A stretch of DNA of 64,000 nucleotides, taken from contig NZ_OY729424.1 of assembly GCF_963422335.1 (NCBI RefSeq), positions 124,001 through 188,000 of the forward strand, read 5' to 3'. Below are positions 7,546 to 16,101 of the stretch, piece after piece. This DNA is from an uncultured Roseateles sp. (GTDB taxonomy: Bacteria; Pseudomonadota; Gammaproteobacteria; Burkholderiales; Burkholderiaceae_C). The stretch's first letter is position 1. Every line of letters begins with the position of its first letter. Both the position numbers and the translations under genes were made by a program. The notes beneath the pieces were generated by a model. That model saw only the letters and a list, made by a program, of their open reading frames with translations, did no database searches and was not told the origin of the DNA.

Positions 7546-9591
7546 ATGAAGAGTTTGTGGCGGCCCGAAGACGCGCAGCGCTGTATCGACAACTACCCGC
7601 ACGTGCCGGCGGAGCTGGCCCTGCGCACCTATTCGGCGCGGCTGCTGGGTGGCGACCCCAGCCTGGTGCTGCATGGTGGGGGCAATACCTCGGTCAAGCT
7701 GAGGCAGCGCGATATCTTTGGCGACGAGGTCGAGGTGCTGTGCGTCAAGGGCAGCGGCTGGGATCTGGCCAAGATCGAGCCAGCCGGCCATCCGGCGGTG
7801 CGCTTGGGCCCGCTGCAGCGGCTGCGTCAGCTGGCCCGGCTGTCCGACCCCGACATGGTCAATGTCTTGCGCCTGAACCTGCTCGACTGCAATGCGCCAA
7901 CGCCCTCGGTCGAGACCCTGCTCCATGCCTATGTGCCGGCCCGCTACATCGACCACACCCATGCGGTGGCGGCGATGGTGATCGCCGACCAGCCCGACAG
8001 CGAGGCGCTGTGCCAGCAAATCTATGGCGAGCGGCTGATCTGGATTCCCTACGTGATGCCCGGCTTCGAGCTGGCCCAGGTGGTGGCCCGCGCGGTCGAG
8101 GCCCGGCCCGAGGCGCAGGGTCTGCTGTTGAGCCAGCATGGCCTGTTCTCGTTCGGCGACAGCGCGCAGCAGAGCTATGAGCGGATGATCGAATTCGTCA
8201 CGCTGGCCGAGAACTTCATTGCCACGCGTGCCGGCCAGCCCGAGGCCGGCGAAGCGCCGCCGGAACACCTGGCCCGCATTGCCGACATTGCCCCGCATCT
8301 GCGCGCCGCCTATGCCGAGCAGTCGCCGCTGCAGGCACGCCACTGGGTGTTCGATCTGCGCGACTCACCCGAGGCGCGGGCGTTCTCCTGCGGCCTGGGT
8401 CGAAGCAAGGCCGCTCAGCGAGGCGTCGCCACCCCTGACCACGTGATCAGGATGAAGGGGCGGCCGATGGTACTGGAGGCCCCCGAACAGGGCCGCATCG
8501 CCGACTGGGCGCTGAGCCTGCGCGGCCACCTGGCGGGCTTCCAGGACCACTACCACGGCTATTTCCGCCGCAACAACACCCGGGTGGGCGGCATCAAGAC
8601 CGAGCTGGACCGGCTGCCGCGCGCCATCGTCGTGCCCCATCTGGGGCTCGTGGGCGTAGGCCGCTCGGCGACCGAGGCGGCGGTCAATGCCGACATCATC
8701 GAATGCTGGATGCAGGTGGTGACGCAGGCCGAGGCGATAGGCCGCTACAGCCCGGTCGGCGAGGCGGACGAGTTCGACATGGAGTACTGGTCGCTGGAGC
8801 AGGCCAAGCTGGGCAAGAGCAAACCGCCGCCCGAGCAGGGCCGCGTCGTCGTCGTCACCGGCGCCGGCAGCGGTATCGGTGCGGCCACCGCGCGAGCATT
8901 TGCAGCACGCGGGGCCGAGGTGGCGCTGCTCGATCTCGATGGCGATGCGGCGCAGGCCGTTGCGCAATCGATAGGCCGCCATGCGCTGGCACTGCAGTGC
9001 GATGTCAGCGACGCGGGCTCGGTGCAGGCCGCCTTCGATGCAGTGCTGGGACGCTTCGGCGGCGTCGACGTGCTGGTGTCGAATGCCGGCATGGCCACGC
9101 CGGGCAGCATGCTGACCCTGGACGATGCGGCATTGCGAAAGAGCTTCGAGGTCAACTTCTTCGGCCACCAGAACGTGGCGCAGGCCGCGGTGCGTGCCAT
9201 GCAGATCCAGGGCATGGGCGGGGCGCTGCTGTTCAATGTGTCCAAGCAGGCGGTCAACCCGGGCCCCGACTTCGGCGCCTACGGCACGGCCAAGGCGGCG
9301 CTGCTGGCCCTGGTGCGGCAGTACGCGCTGGAGCATGGCGCCGACGGCATACGCGTCAATGCGGTCAATGCCGACCGCATCCGCTCCGGCCTGCTGAACG
9401 ACGCGATGATCGCCACCCGCGCCCAGGCAAGGGGCGTCAGCGAGGCCCAGTACATGGCTGGCAACCTGCTGCAGCAGGAGGTCACGGCCGACGATGTGGC
9501 CCAGGCCTTTGTGCTGTCAGCCCAGCTGGCCAAATCCACCGGCAACATCATCTGCGTCGATGGCGGCAATGTCGCGGCAATGCTGCGCTGA
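7546..9591 (+). CDS. Bifunctional class II aldolase / short-chain dehydrogenase
   Basis: 681 residues. Residues about 1-420 are a class II (fuculose/rhamnulose-1-phosphate type) aldolase: GGGNTSVK (44-51), the zinc-site HTH (137-139) and SQHGLFSFG. From about 435 follows a classical SDR domain: cofactor loop TGAGSGIG, NAG, catalytic Ser in FNVSK and YxxxK in YGTAK (about 580). The architecture matches RhaEW-like fusions, where the aldolase releases dihydroxyacetone phosphate plus an aldehyde and the SDR oxidises or reduces that aldehyde. The start is at MKSLWRP; a longer frame from 7516 adds an unlikely leader. It lies 11 bp before the MtnA-like gene, so the sugar phosphate is probably a (5-substituted) ribulose 1-phosphate. 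Confidence 0.92.
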   Translation: MKSLWRPEDAQRCIDNYPHVPAELALRTYSARLLGGDPSLVLHGGGNTSVKLRQRDIFGDEVEVLCVKGSGWDLAKIEPAGHPAVRLGPLQRLRQLARLSDPDMVNVLRLNLLDCNAPTPSVETLLHAYVPARYIDHTHAVAAMVIADQPDSEALCQQIYGERLIWIPYVMPGFELAQVVARAVEARPEAQGLLLSQHGLFSFGDSAQQSYERMIEFVTLAENFIATRAGQPEAGEAPPEHLARIADIAPHLRAAYAEQSPLQARHWVFDLRDSPEARAFSCGLGRSKAAQRGVATPDHVIRMKGRPMVLEAPEQGRIADWALSLRGHLAGFQDHYHGYFRRNNTRVGGIKTELDRLPRAIVVPHLGLVGVGRSATEAAVNADIIECWMQVVTQAEAIGRYSPVGEADEFDMEYWSLEQAKLGKSKPPPEQGRVVVVTGAGSGIGAATARAFAARGAEVALLDLDGDAAQAVAQSIGRHALALQCDVSDAGSVQAAFDAVLGRFGGVDVLVSNAGMATPGSMLTLDDAALRKSFEVNFFGHQNVAQAAVRAMQIQGMGGALLFNVSKQAVNPGPDFGAYGTAKAALLALVRQYALEHGADGIRVNAVNADRIRSGLLNDAMIATRAQARGVSEAQYMAGNLLQQEVTADDVAQAFVLSAQLAKSTGNIICVDGGNVAAMLR

Positions 9592-9602
9592 TCGGAAAGC
9601 TC

Positions 9603-10703
9603 ATGCGTATCAATGGCGAACCCTGGCGCACCATCTGGTGCGAGATCGACGGTGCGGTCGGCGTGATCGACCAGCGCGCCCTGCCCCACTACCTCGAGAC
9701 GCAGCGCCTGACGAGCTGCGCCGATGTCGAACGCGCGATCCGCGACATGTGGGTGCGCGGAGCGCCGCTGATCGGCGCGGCCGCCGCCTACGGTCTGGCG
9801 TTGGCGATGCGCGAGGACAGCTCCGATGCGGTCCTGACCGAGGCCTGCACCCGCCTGCTGGCCACCCGACCGACCGCCGTCAATCTGCGCTGGGCGCTCG
9901 ATCGACTGAGCCGCCAGCTGCGGCCCGCGCCGGCGGCTGACCGCATGCAGATGGCCTATCTGCTGGCGGCCGAGCTGTGCAACGAGGATGTGGCCATCAA
10001 CCAGAGCCTGGGCCATCACGGCCTGGCCCTGATCAAGGCCGCCGCCGCACGCCATCCTGGGCGGCCCCTGAACATCCTCACCCACTGCAATGCCGGCTGG
10101 CTGGCCACTGTCGACTGGGGCACCGCCACGGCGGCCATCTACCAGGCCTTCGACGCCGGCATCGCGCTGCACGTCTGGGTGGACGAGACCCGGCCCCGCA
10201 ACCAGGGCGCCTCGCTGACCGCCTGGGAGCTGGGCCAGCACGGCGTGCCGCACAGCCTGATCGTCGACAACGCCGGCGGCCATCTGATGCAGCATGGCCG
10301 GGTCGATCTGTGCATCGTTGGCGCCGACCGCGTCACCGCCCAGGGCGATGTCTGCAACAAGATCGGCACCTACCTGAAGGCGCTGGCGGCGCATGACAAC
10401 GATGTGCCTTTCTATGTCGCCATGCCCTCCCCCACCCTGGACCTGAGGGTCAGCGACGGCCTGCGCGAAATCACCATCGAGAACCGCGCAGCGGACGAAA
10501 TCTCCATGGTCAGCGGCATTGCCGCCGATGGCCGGCTGGAGAGCGTGCGCATCGCCCCGCACGGCAGCGCCTGCGACACCAACCCGGGCTTCGACGTCAC
10601 GCCCGCGCGGCTGATCACGGGCCTGATCACCGAGCGCGGCGTCTGCGCCGCCAACCGGGCGGCGATTGCGGCCATGTTCGGCACGGCGGAGCAGCACCCA
10701 TGA
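9603..10703 (+). CDS. mtnA: MtnA-like S-methyl-5-thioribose-1-phosphate isomerase family protein
   Basis: 366 residues of the eIF2B-related aldose-1-phosphate isomerase family. RGAP (52-55), NILTHCNAG with catalytic Cys162, VDETRPRNQGA and IVGADR with catalytic Asp242 are all present; these match C160 and D240 of B. subtilis MtnA. It converts a ribose 1-phosphate derivative to the ribulose 1-phosphate form. No MtnK kinase or MtnBCD genes are nearby; instead it sits between an aldolase-SDR fusion and a purine nucleoside phosphorylase, overlapping the latter by 4 bp (ATGA). GGAAAG lies 3 nt before the ATG. The substrate could be 5-methylthio-, 5-deoxy- or plain ribose 1-phosphate. Confidence 0.88.
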   Translation: MRINGEPWRTIWCEIDGAVGVIDQRALPHYLETQRLTSCADVERAIRDMWVRGAPLIGAAAAYGLALAMREDSSDAVLTEACTRLLATRPTAVNLRWALDRLSRQLRPAPAADRMQMAYLLAAELCNEDVAINQSLGHHGLALIKAAAARHPGRPLNILTHCNAGWLATVDWGTATAAIYQAFDAGIALHVWVDETRPRNQGASLTAWELGQHGVPHSLIVDNAGGHLMQHGRVDLCIVGADRVTAQGDVCNKIGTYLKALAAHDNDVPFYVAMPSPTLDLRVSDGLREITIENRAADEISMVSGIAADGRLESVRIAPHGSACDTNPGFDVTPARLITGLITERGVCAANRAAIAAMFGTAEQHP

Positions 10704-11530
10704 GCCCGATGATGGAACGACTGGGCCGCATCGAGGCCGCGCTGCGCAGGCACGGCGTGAGCGAGACCTTCGAGCTCGGCCTGATCCTGGGCTCGGGCCT
10801 GGGTCAGCTGGTGGACGCCATTGCCGACGCGCAGCGCATTCCCTATGCCGAGATCGACGGCTTTCCCACCTCCACCGCGCCCGGCCACGCAGGCCAGCTG
10901 GTGCTGGGCCGGCTGGCCGGCCGCAAGGTCGTGGCCATGCAAGGACGCTTTCATCTGTACGAGGGCTGGGGGGCGCAGGACGTGGCCTGCCCGGTGTACG
11001 CGATGCACCGGCTCGGTTGCCGGCACCTGGTTGTCACCAACGCGGCCGGCGCGCTGAATCCCGACTTCGCCCCCGGCCAGGTGATGCTGATCGACGATCA
11101 CATCAATCTGCTGGGCGTCAGCCCGCTGACCGGCCCCAACGACGAGCGCCTGGGCCTGCGCTTCCCGGATCTGTCGCGGGCCTACTGGCCGGCGCATCGC
11201 GAGCTTGTTGCCGCGCAGGCTGACCGGCAGGGCATCGCGCTGCAGCGCGGCATCTACGTGGCCACGCCGGGCCCCTCGCTGGAAACCTCGGCCGAGCGCC
11301 GCTTCATGCGCGGGGCCGGCGGCGACGCCGTGGGCATGTCCACCGTGCTGGAGGTGATTGCCGCCAACCATGCCGGCCTGCAGGTGCTGGGCCTGTCGGC
11401 GATCTGCAATGTCGCCACCGGCTCCAAGCACCAGCAGCCCGACACGATAGAAGAAGTGCTGGCCCATGCGGCGCATGCCGGCGTGCATATCGCGCGGCTG
11501 CTGGAGGCCTGCCTGCCAGACCTGGCTTGA
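10700..11530 (+). CDS. Purine nucleoside phosphorylase (trimeric PNP family)
   Basis: 276 residues. Family landmarks: phosphate loop GSGLG (31-35), GFPTSTAPGHAGQL, MQGRFHLYEGW, TNAAG and GPSLETSAE. Glu195 and Asn237 (ICNVATG) fall at the positions of human PNP Glu201 and Asn243, which favours 6-oxopurine nucleosides (inosine, guanosine, 5'-deoxyinosine) over the adenine-specific MTA phosphorylases that carry Asp there. It produces free base plus (deoxy)ribose 1-phosphate, the substrate expected for the isomerase encoded just upstream. It is translationally coupled to that gene and is the last gene of the three-gene operon; mnmA follows after 50 bp. Confidence 0.9.
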   Translation: MSPMMERLGRIEAALRRHGVSETFELGLILGSGLGQLVDAIADAQRIPYAEIDGFPTSTAPGHAGQLVLGRLAGRKVVAMQGRFHLYEGWGAQDVACPVYAMHRLGCRHLVVTNAAGALNPDFAPGQVMLIDDHINLLGVSPLTGPNDERLGLRFPDLSRAYWPAHRELVAAQADRQGIALQRGIYVATPGPSLETSAERRFMRGAGGDAVGMSTVLEVIAANHAGLQVLGLSAICNVATGSKHQQPDTIEEVLAHAAHAGVHIARLLEACLPDLA

Positions 11531-11580
11531 ACAATAGCCCCGCGCCAGCCGGCCCGGGGGGCGGCCGATAAAATCCGCCG

Positions 11581-12696
11581 ATGGTGATGAACAGTCAAAA
11601 GCAGCGGGTGGTGGTGGGTCTGAGCGGCGGCGTCGATTCCGCGGTGAGCGCCTGGCTGCTCAAACAGCAGGGCCACGAGGTGGTCGGCATCTTCATGAAG
11701 AACTGGGAAGATGACGACGACAGCGAATACTGCTCGTCCAATATCGACTTCGTTGACGCTGCCGCGGTGGCCGATGTGATCGGCATCGAGATCGAACACG
11801 TCAACTTCGCCGCCGACTACAAGGACCGCGTGTTCGCCGAGTTCCTGCGCGAGTACCAGGCCGGCCGCACGCCCAACCCCGACATCCTGTGCAACGCCGA
11901 GATCAAGTTCAAGGCCTTTCTGGACCATGCAATGCGCCTGGGCGCCGAGAAGATCGCCACCGGCCACTACGCGCGGGTGCGTGAGCGCAACGGCAGCTTC
12001 GAGTTGCTCAAGGGCCTGGACCCGCTGAAGGACCAGAGCTACTTTCTGCACCGCCTGAACCAGGCCCAGCTGGCCAGCACCCTGTTCCCGGTCGGCGAGC
12101 TGCCCAAGACCGAGGTGCGCCGCCTGGCCGAGGAGATCGGCCTGCCCAATGCCAAGAAGAAGGACTCGACCGGCATCTGCTTCATCGGCGAGAGGCCCTT
12201 CCGCGAGTTCCTGAACCGCTATCTGTCGCAGCAGCCCGGGGCCATCAAGGACGACCGCGGCCGCAAGCTCGGCGAGCACGTGGGCCTGAGCTTTTACACA
12301 CTGGGTCAGCGCAAGGGCATAGGCGTCGGCGGGGTGAAGGAAAAGGGCGCGCCGCGAGGCGGCGGTGAGCACGAACCCTGGTTCGTCGCGCGCAAGGACA
12401 TGGCAACCAACACGCTGTACATCGTGCAGGGTCACGACCACCCCTGGCTGCAGTACACGGGCTTGAGCGCCGACGACGTCAGCTGGGCGGCCGGCCATGC
12501 GCCGGTGGCCGGCGCCTACGCGGCCAAGAGCCGCTACCGGCAAAGCGATGCAACCTGCAGCTTCGAAGCGCAGGACGCCGGCTTCAGGCTGAGCTTCGCC
12601 GACAGGCAATGGGCGGTCACCCCTGGCCAATCGGCCGTGCTCTACGACGGCGAGGTCTGCCTCGGCGGTGGTGTGATCAGCGCAGCCTGGGCCTGA
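11581..12696 (+). CDS. mnmA: tRNA-specific 2-thiouridylase MnmA
   Basis: 371 residues. PP-loop ATPase motif SGGVDS (15-20), catalytic Cys104 (DILCNAEIKF) and the persulfide-accepting Cys200 (STGICFIGERPF) are all intact. It catalyses ATP-dependent thiolation of U34 in the glutamate, lysine and glutamine tRNAs in the cytoplasm. The length and the internal DQSYFLHRLNQAQL segment are standard. The frame begins ATG GTG ATG; the second Met (11587) is a possible alternative start. It probably has its own promoter in the short gap after the PNP gene. It is followed by fadD on the same strand. Confidence 0.96.
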   Translation: MVMNSQKQRVVVGLSGGVDSAVSAWLLKQQGHEVVGIFMKNWEDDDDSEYCSSNIDFVDAAAVADVIGIEIEHVNFAADYKDRVFAEFLREYQAGRTPNPDILCNAEIKFKAFLDHAMRLGAEKIATGHYARVRERNGSFELLKGLDPLKDQSYFLHRLNQAQLASTLFPVGELPKTEVRRLAEEIGLPNAKKKDSTGICFIGERPFREFLNRYLSQQPGAIKDDRGRKLGEHVGLSFYTLGQRKGIGVGGVKEKGAPRGGGEHEPWFVARKDMATNTLYIVQGHDHPWLQYTGLSADDVSWAAGHAPVAGAYAAKSRYRQSDATCSFEAQDAGFRLSFADRQWAVTPGQSAVLYDGEVCLGGGVISAAWA

Positions 12697-12803
12697 CGGC
12701 CGCAAGCGACCATCCCTTGTTCCAGCGCAGTTCGCCGCTGCTGCCTTGGCCGCATACTTGACCGTGCCCGCGGGCCTTCTCCCGCGGCCAAGGAGCGGCA
12801 AAC

Positions 12804-14507
12804 ATGCACAAGCCCTGGCTCGTCCAGTACCCGCCGGGGGTTCCGGACGAGATCGACATGGAACAGTTCGCGTCGCTGAACGAGGTGCTGGCCTCCAGCT
12901 GCGCGCGCTTCGCCGATCTGCCGGCCTTCAATTCGATGGGGGCGGTCTTGACCTACCGGCAGCTCGACGCGGCCAGCCGCGCCTTTGCGGCCTGGTTGCA
13001 GCAGGTGGCCCAACTGCGGCGCGGCGATCGCGTCGCCCTGATGCTGCCCAATCTGCTGCAGTACCCGGTGGCGCTGTTCGGCGTGCTGCGCGCCGGCATG
13101 GTGGTGGTGAACGTCAACCCGCTCTACACGCCGCGCGAACTCGAGCATCAGCTCAGCGATGCCGGCGCCACGGCGGTTGTGGTGCTGGAAAATTTTGCGC
13201 ACACGCTGGAGCAGGTGATCAAGGCCACACCGGTGCGCACCGTGATCACCACGCAGGCCGGCGATCTGCTGCCGCCGCTGCAGCGGCTGCTGACGAATAT
13301 CGTGGTCAAGCGGGTGAAGAAACAGGTTCCGCCGTGGCGGCTCGAAGGCGCGGTGGAGTTCAGGCAGGCGCTGGCCACCGGCCGCAGGCTGGCCCTCGAC
13401 GCAGTCACGCTCAGCCGTGACGACCTGGCCTTCTTGCAGTACACCGGCGGCACCACCGGCGTGGCCAAGGGCGCGATGCTCACCCACGGCAATATGGTGG
13501 CCAACGTGCTGCAGGTGGCGGCCTGGATGGCACCCAATCTGCGCGACGGCGAGGAGACGGTCGTCATTCCGCTGCCGCTGTACCACGTGTTCGCCCTGAC
13601 GGGCTGCCTGTCCTTCCTCAGCAAGGGAGCGCAAATCGTGCTGATCGCCAACCCGCGCGACATGCCGGCCTTCCTCAAAGCGCTCCGGCAAACACCGTTC
13701 ACGGCGATCATCGGCGTCAACACCCTGTTCCGCGTCATGCTCGACACGCCGGGCTTCGCCGCCATCGATCTGAGCCGCCTCAAGCTCGCCGTGGCCGGGG
13801 GCATGGCGGTGCAGCATGTGGTGGCACATCGCTGGAAGGAGCGGGCCGGCGTGCCGCTGGTGGAGGGCTACGGTCTCACCGAGAGTGCGCCGGTGGCGAT
13901 CGCCAACCCGGTCACCGTCGCGGAGTGGAGCGGCCAGATCGGCGTGCCGCTGCCCAGCACCGAAGCCGCCCTCCTCGATGACGACGGCAAGCCCGTCGCG
14001 CCGGGCCAGGTGGGCGAGATCTGCCTGCACGGACCGCAAGTGATGAAGGGCTACTGGAACCGGCCCGAGGAAACCGCCCAGGTGTTCACGGCCCATGGCT
14101 GGCTGCGCACCGGCGATATGGGCCTGATGGACGAGCGCGGCAGCATCCGCATCACCGACCGCAAGAAAGACATGATCGTGGTCTCCGGTTTCAAGGTCTT
14201 CCCCAACGAGATCGAGGATGTGCTGACCCTGCACCCCGGGGTGCTGGAGGCCGGCGCGATCGGCGTGCCCGACGAGCGCTCGGGCGAAGCGGTCAAGGTG
14301 GTGGTGGTGCGCAAGGACCCGGCGCTGACCGAGACCGAGCTGCTCGCCCACTGCAAGCAGCATCTGACCGGCTACAAGATGCCGCGCATCGTCGAGTTCC
14401 GCGACGAGCCCCTGCCCAAGACCCAGATCGGCAAGATCCTGCGGCGCGAGTTGCGCAAGGGCCATGTCGCCGCAACGACCCAGGCCGCTGCGGGTGCCGG
14501 CGCCTAG
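12804..14507 (+). CDS. fadD: Long-chain fatty-acid-CoA ligase FadD
   Basis: 567 residues, close to E. coli FadD (561) over the whole length. The N-terminal WLVQYPPGVPDEID, P-loop YTGGTTGVAKGAMLTHGN (about 213-230), GYGLTESAP, DRKKDMIVVSGFKVFPNEIED (FACS motif) and the catalytic lysine loop LPKTQIGKILRREL are all present. It activates imported long-chain fatty acids to acyl-CoA via an acyl-AMP intermediate at the inner face of the membrane. AAGGAG precedes the start. The C-terminal P538-x4-G543-K544 matches the PX4GK motif recognised by Pat-type acetyltransferases, and a GNAT gene starts 7 bp after its stop. Confidence 0.95.
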   Translation: MHKPWLVQYPPGVPDEIDMEQFASLNEVLASSCARFADLPAFNSMGAVLTYRQLDAASRAFAAWLQQVAQLRRGDRVALMLPNLLQYPVALFGVLRAGMVVVNVNPLYTPRELEHQLSDAGATAVVVLENFAHTLEQVIKATPVRTVITTQAGDLLPPLQRLLTNIVVKRVKKQVPPWRLEGAVEFRQALATGRRLALDAVTLSRDDLAFLQYTGGTTGVAKGAMLTHGNMVANVLQVAAWMAPNLRDGEETVVIPLPLYHVFALTGCLSFLSKGAQIVLIANPRDMPAFLKALRQTPFTAIIGVNTLFRVMLDTPGFAAIDLSRLKLAVAGGMAVQHVVAHRWKERAGVPLVEGYGLTESAPVAIANPVTVAEWSGQIGVPLPSTEAALLDDDGKPVAPGQVGEICLHGPQVMKGYWNRPEETAQVFTAHGWLRTGDMGLMDERGSIRITDRKKDMIVVSGFKVFPNEIEDVLTLHPGVLEAGAIGVPDERSGEAVKVVVVRKDPALTETELLAHCKQHLTGYKMPRIVEFRDEPLPKTQIGKILRRELRKGHVAATTQAAAGAGA

Positions 14508-14514
14508 CAGCGGC

Positions 14515-15048
14515 ATGAAGCCGCCGCCACGTTTTCGTCCGCGGCGCATCGTCTTGCGCAATGGCAGCGAGGTGACGCTGCGCGCCATTGCCGAGGCCGA
14601 TGCGGCAGAGATCGTCCAGGCCTTCGAGCGCCTGTCGAGCGAGTCGCGCTACAGCCGCTTCATGCAGCACAAGAAGCGCCTCAACGACCTCGCCCTGCAC
14701 CGCGGGGTACGCCCGCAGCCGGGCCGCGAGTTTGCGTTCGTGGTCACGATTCCGGCCGCCGATGGCATCGACATCGTCGGTGCCGCGCAGTACGTTGCCG
14801 CGGGGCCAGACACCGCCGATACCTGTGAGTTCGCGATCACCGTGGCCGAGGACTGGCGCGGCAGCGGCGTCGCCCCCCGCCTGCTCGCCAGCCTGGTGCG
14901 TCGGGCCCGGCGCGATGGCTACAAGACGATGGAGGGCTGGGTGGTCGCCGGGAACACGGCCATGCTGATGCTGGCACGCAGGCTCCATTTCAAGGTGGAG
15001 CCGGTGCCGGGTGATGCCACCGTGTTGCGCGTGCAGCGCGCGCTGTAG
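14515..15048 (+). CDS. GNAT family N-acetyltransferase, Pat-like
   Basis: 177 residues forming a single GNAT domain. RIVLRNGSEVTLRAI...LSSESRYSRFM resembles the catalytic domain of protein acetyltransferase Pat. EFAITVAEDWRGSGVAPRLL carries the acetyl-CoA pyrophosphate-binding loop in the form RGSGVA, and the C-terminal GYKTMEGWVVAGNTAMLML strand is typical. It lacks the large NDP-forming acyl-CoA synthetase-like region of full-length Pat. Its place 7 bp behind fadD suggests regulatory lysine acylation of FadD; this is inference. The start at 14515 avoids a 51-nt overlap with fadD that the longer frame would need. Confidence 0.85.
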   Translation: MKPPPRFRPRRIVLRNGSEVTLRAIAEADAAEIVQAFERLSSESRYSRFMQHKKRLNDLALHRGVRPQPGREFAFVVTIPAADGIDIVGAAQYVAAGPDTADTCEFAITVAEDWRGSGVAPRLLASLVRRARRDGYKTMEGWVVAGNTAMLMLARRLHFKVEPVPGDATVLRVQRAL

Positions 15049-15059
15049 CCCTCCATCCT

Positions 15060-16004
15060 TCAGTCCGGGCTGCGGGCCGCCACCGCCCCCATCACCTCCG
15101 GCATGGCCTGCCGTATCACTTCGACGAAGCGGCGCAGCCGGGCCGGGTAGAAGCGGGCATGCGGGTAGACCAGATGGATGGGCAGCGACGAGGCCTGCCA
15201 CTGCGGGGTCAGCTGCACCAGGCGCCGCTGCGCGAGGTCTTCGGTCAGCAGCCAGGTCGAGGCCACGCAAACGCCCAGGCCCAGCAGTGCGGCGCTGCGC
15301 AGGGCGTAGAGGCTGTCACTGCTCATGCGCGGCTGAATGTCCAGCACGCAGCGTTCACCGCTGGTGGCATGGGTCAGCGCGATCTCGTTGCGGTAGAAGG
15401 TGCGCAACGCCAGCCAGGGCAGGCCGGCCAGCTCGGCGGCATGGGTGGGCAGCGCCGCGCCGCCCAGCACCGATGGCGCCGCGACGACGATGCGCGACAC
15501 CTCGGACAGCCGTATCGCCACCACCGCCGGATCGCTGACCTCACCGACCTGGATCGCACAGTCTATGCCCTCGGCAATGAAGTTGGGCGTGCCATCGCGC
15601 AGCAGCCACTCCACCGACACCCGCGGATAGCGCCTGAGATAGCCTGCCAGCGGCCCCACCAGCTGCTGCTGGCCGAAAGCGTGGGGAGCGAGCACACGCA
15701 AGATGCCCTCGGGCTCATCGCCGTCACCGCGCAGATCGGACTCGAAGGCCAGCCAGTTGGCCAGCAGCTCCTTGGCCCGCCCGAAGCAGCGTTCACCGTC
15801 GGCGGTCAGCTTCATCGTGTGGGTCGAGCGCTGCAGCAGTGCCAGCCCCAGCAAGCGCTCCAGCGCCTGCAGCCGGCGGCTGATGGTCGGCTGGGTGGTG
15901 CCCAGCTGTGCGGCGGCGCTCGACAGGCTGCCGGCCTCGACGATGGTGACGAAGGTCTGCATCAGCGCGAGGCGGTCCGGAGAAGCGGTGAGATCGGTGC
16001 TCAT
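15060..16004 (-). CDS. LysR family transcriptional regulator
   Basis: 314 residues. The N-terminal winged helix-turn-helix (LMQTFVTIVEAGSLSSAAAQ, then QPTISRRLQALERLLG) is followed by the periplasmic-binding-protein-like effector domain of LysR regulators (LRVLAPHAFGQQQLVGPL, FIAEGIDCAIQVGEV). It is divergently transcribed from the MFS transporter at 16102, the usual arrangement of a LysR activator and its target. A perfect inverted repeat with T-N11-A form overlaps its own start codon. The effector is unknown. Confidence 0.92.
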   Translation of the reverse strand: MSTDLTASPDRLALMQTFVTIVEAGSLSSAAAQLGTTQPTISRRLQALERLLGLALLQRSTHTMKLTADGERCFGRAKELLANWLAFESDLRGDGDEPEGILRVLAPHAFGQQQLVGPLAGYLRRYPRVSVEWLLRDGTPNFIAEGIDCAIQVGEVSDPAVVAIRLSEVSRIVVAAPSVLGGAALPTHAAELAGLPWLALRTFYRNEIALTHATSGERCVLDIQPRMSSDSLYALRSAALLGLGVCVASTWLLTEDLAQRRLVQLTPQWQASSLPIHLVYPHARFYPARLRRFVEVIRQAMPEVMGAVAARSPD

Positions 16005-16017
16005 ACGCCAATCGTAT
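16003..16017. promoter_or_regulatory. Candidate LysR box
   Basis: ATACG-CCAAT-CGTAT is a perfect 5-bp inverted repeat containing T-N11-A, the core form of LysR binding sites. It lies between the divergent LysR and MFS genes and overlaps the LysR start codon (16002-16004), so it could mediate autoregulation and activation of the transporter 85 bp away. Confidence 0.4.
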
Positions 16018-16101
16018 AGAACAAGTGCAATTCAAGCGACTACCAAAGGTGCTCCAAGCCATCGACACTCGGGCCATCGTCAAACCAGCCAGGTAGTTTC
16101 C

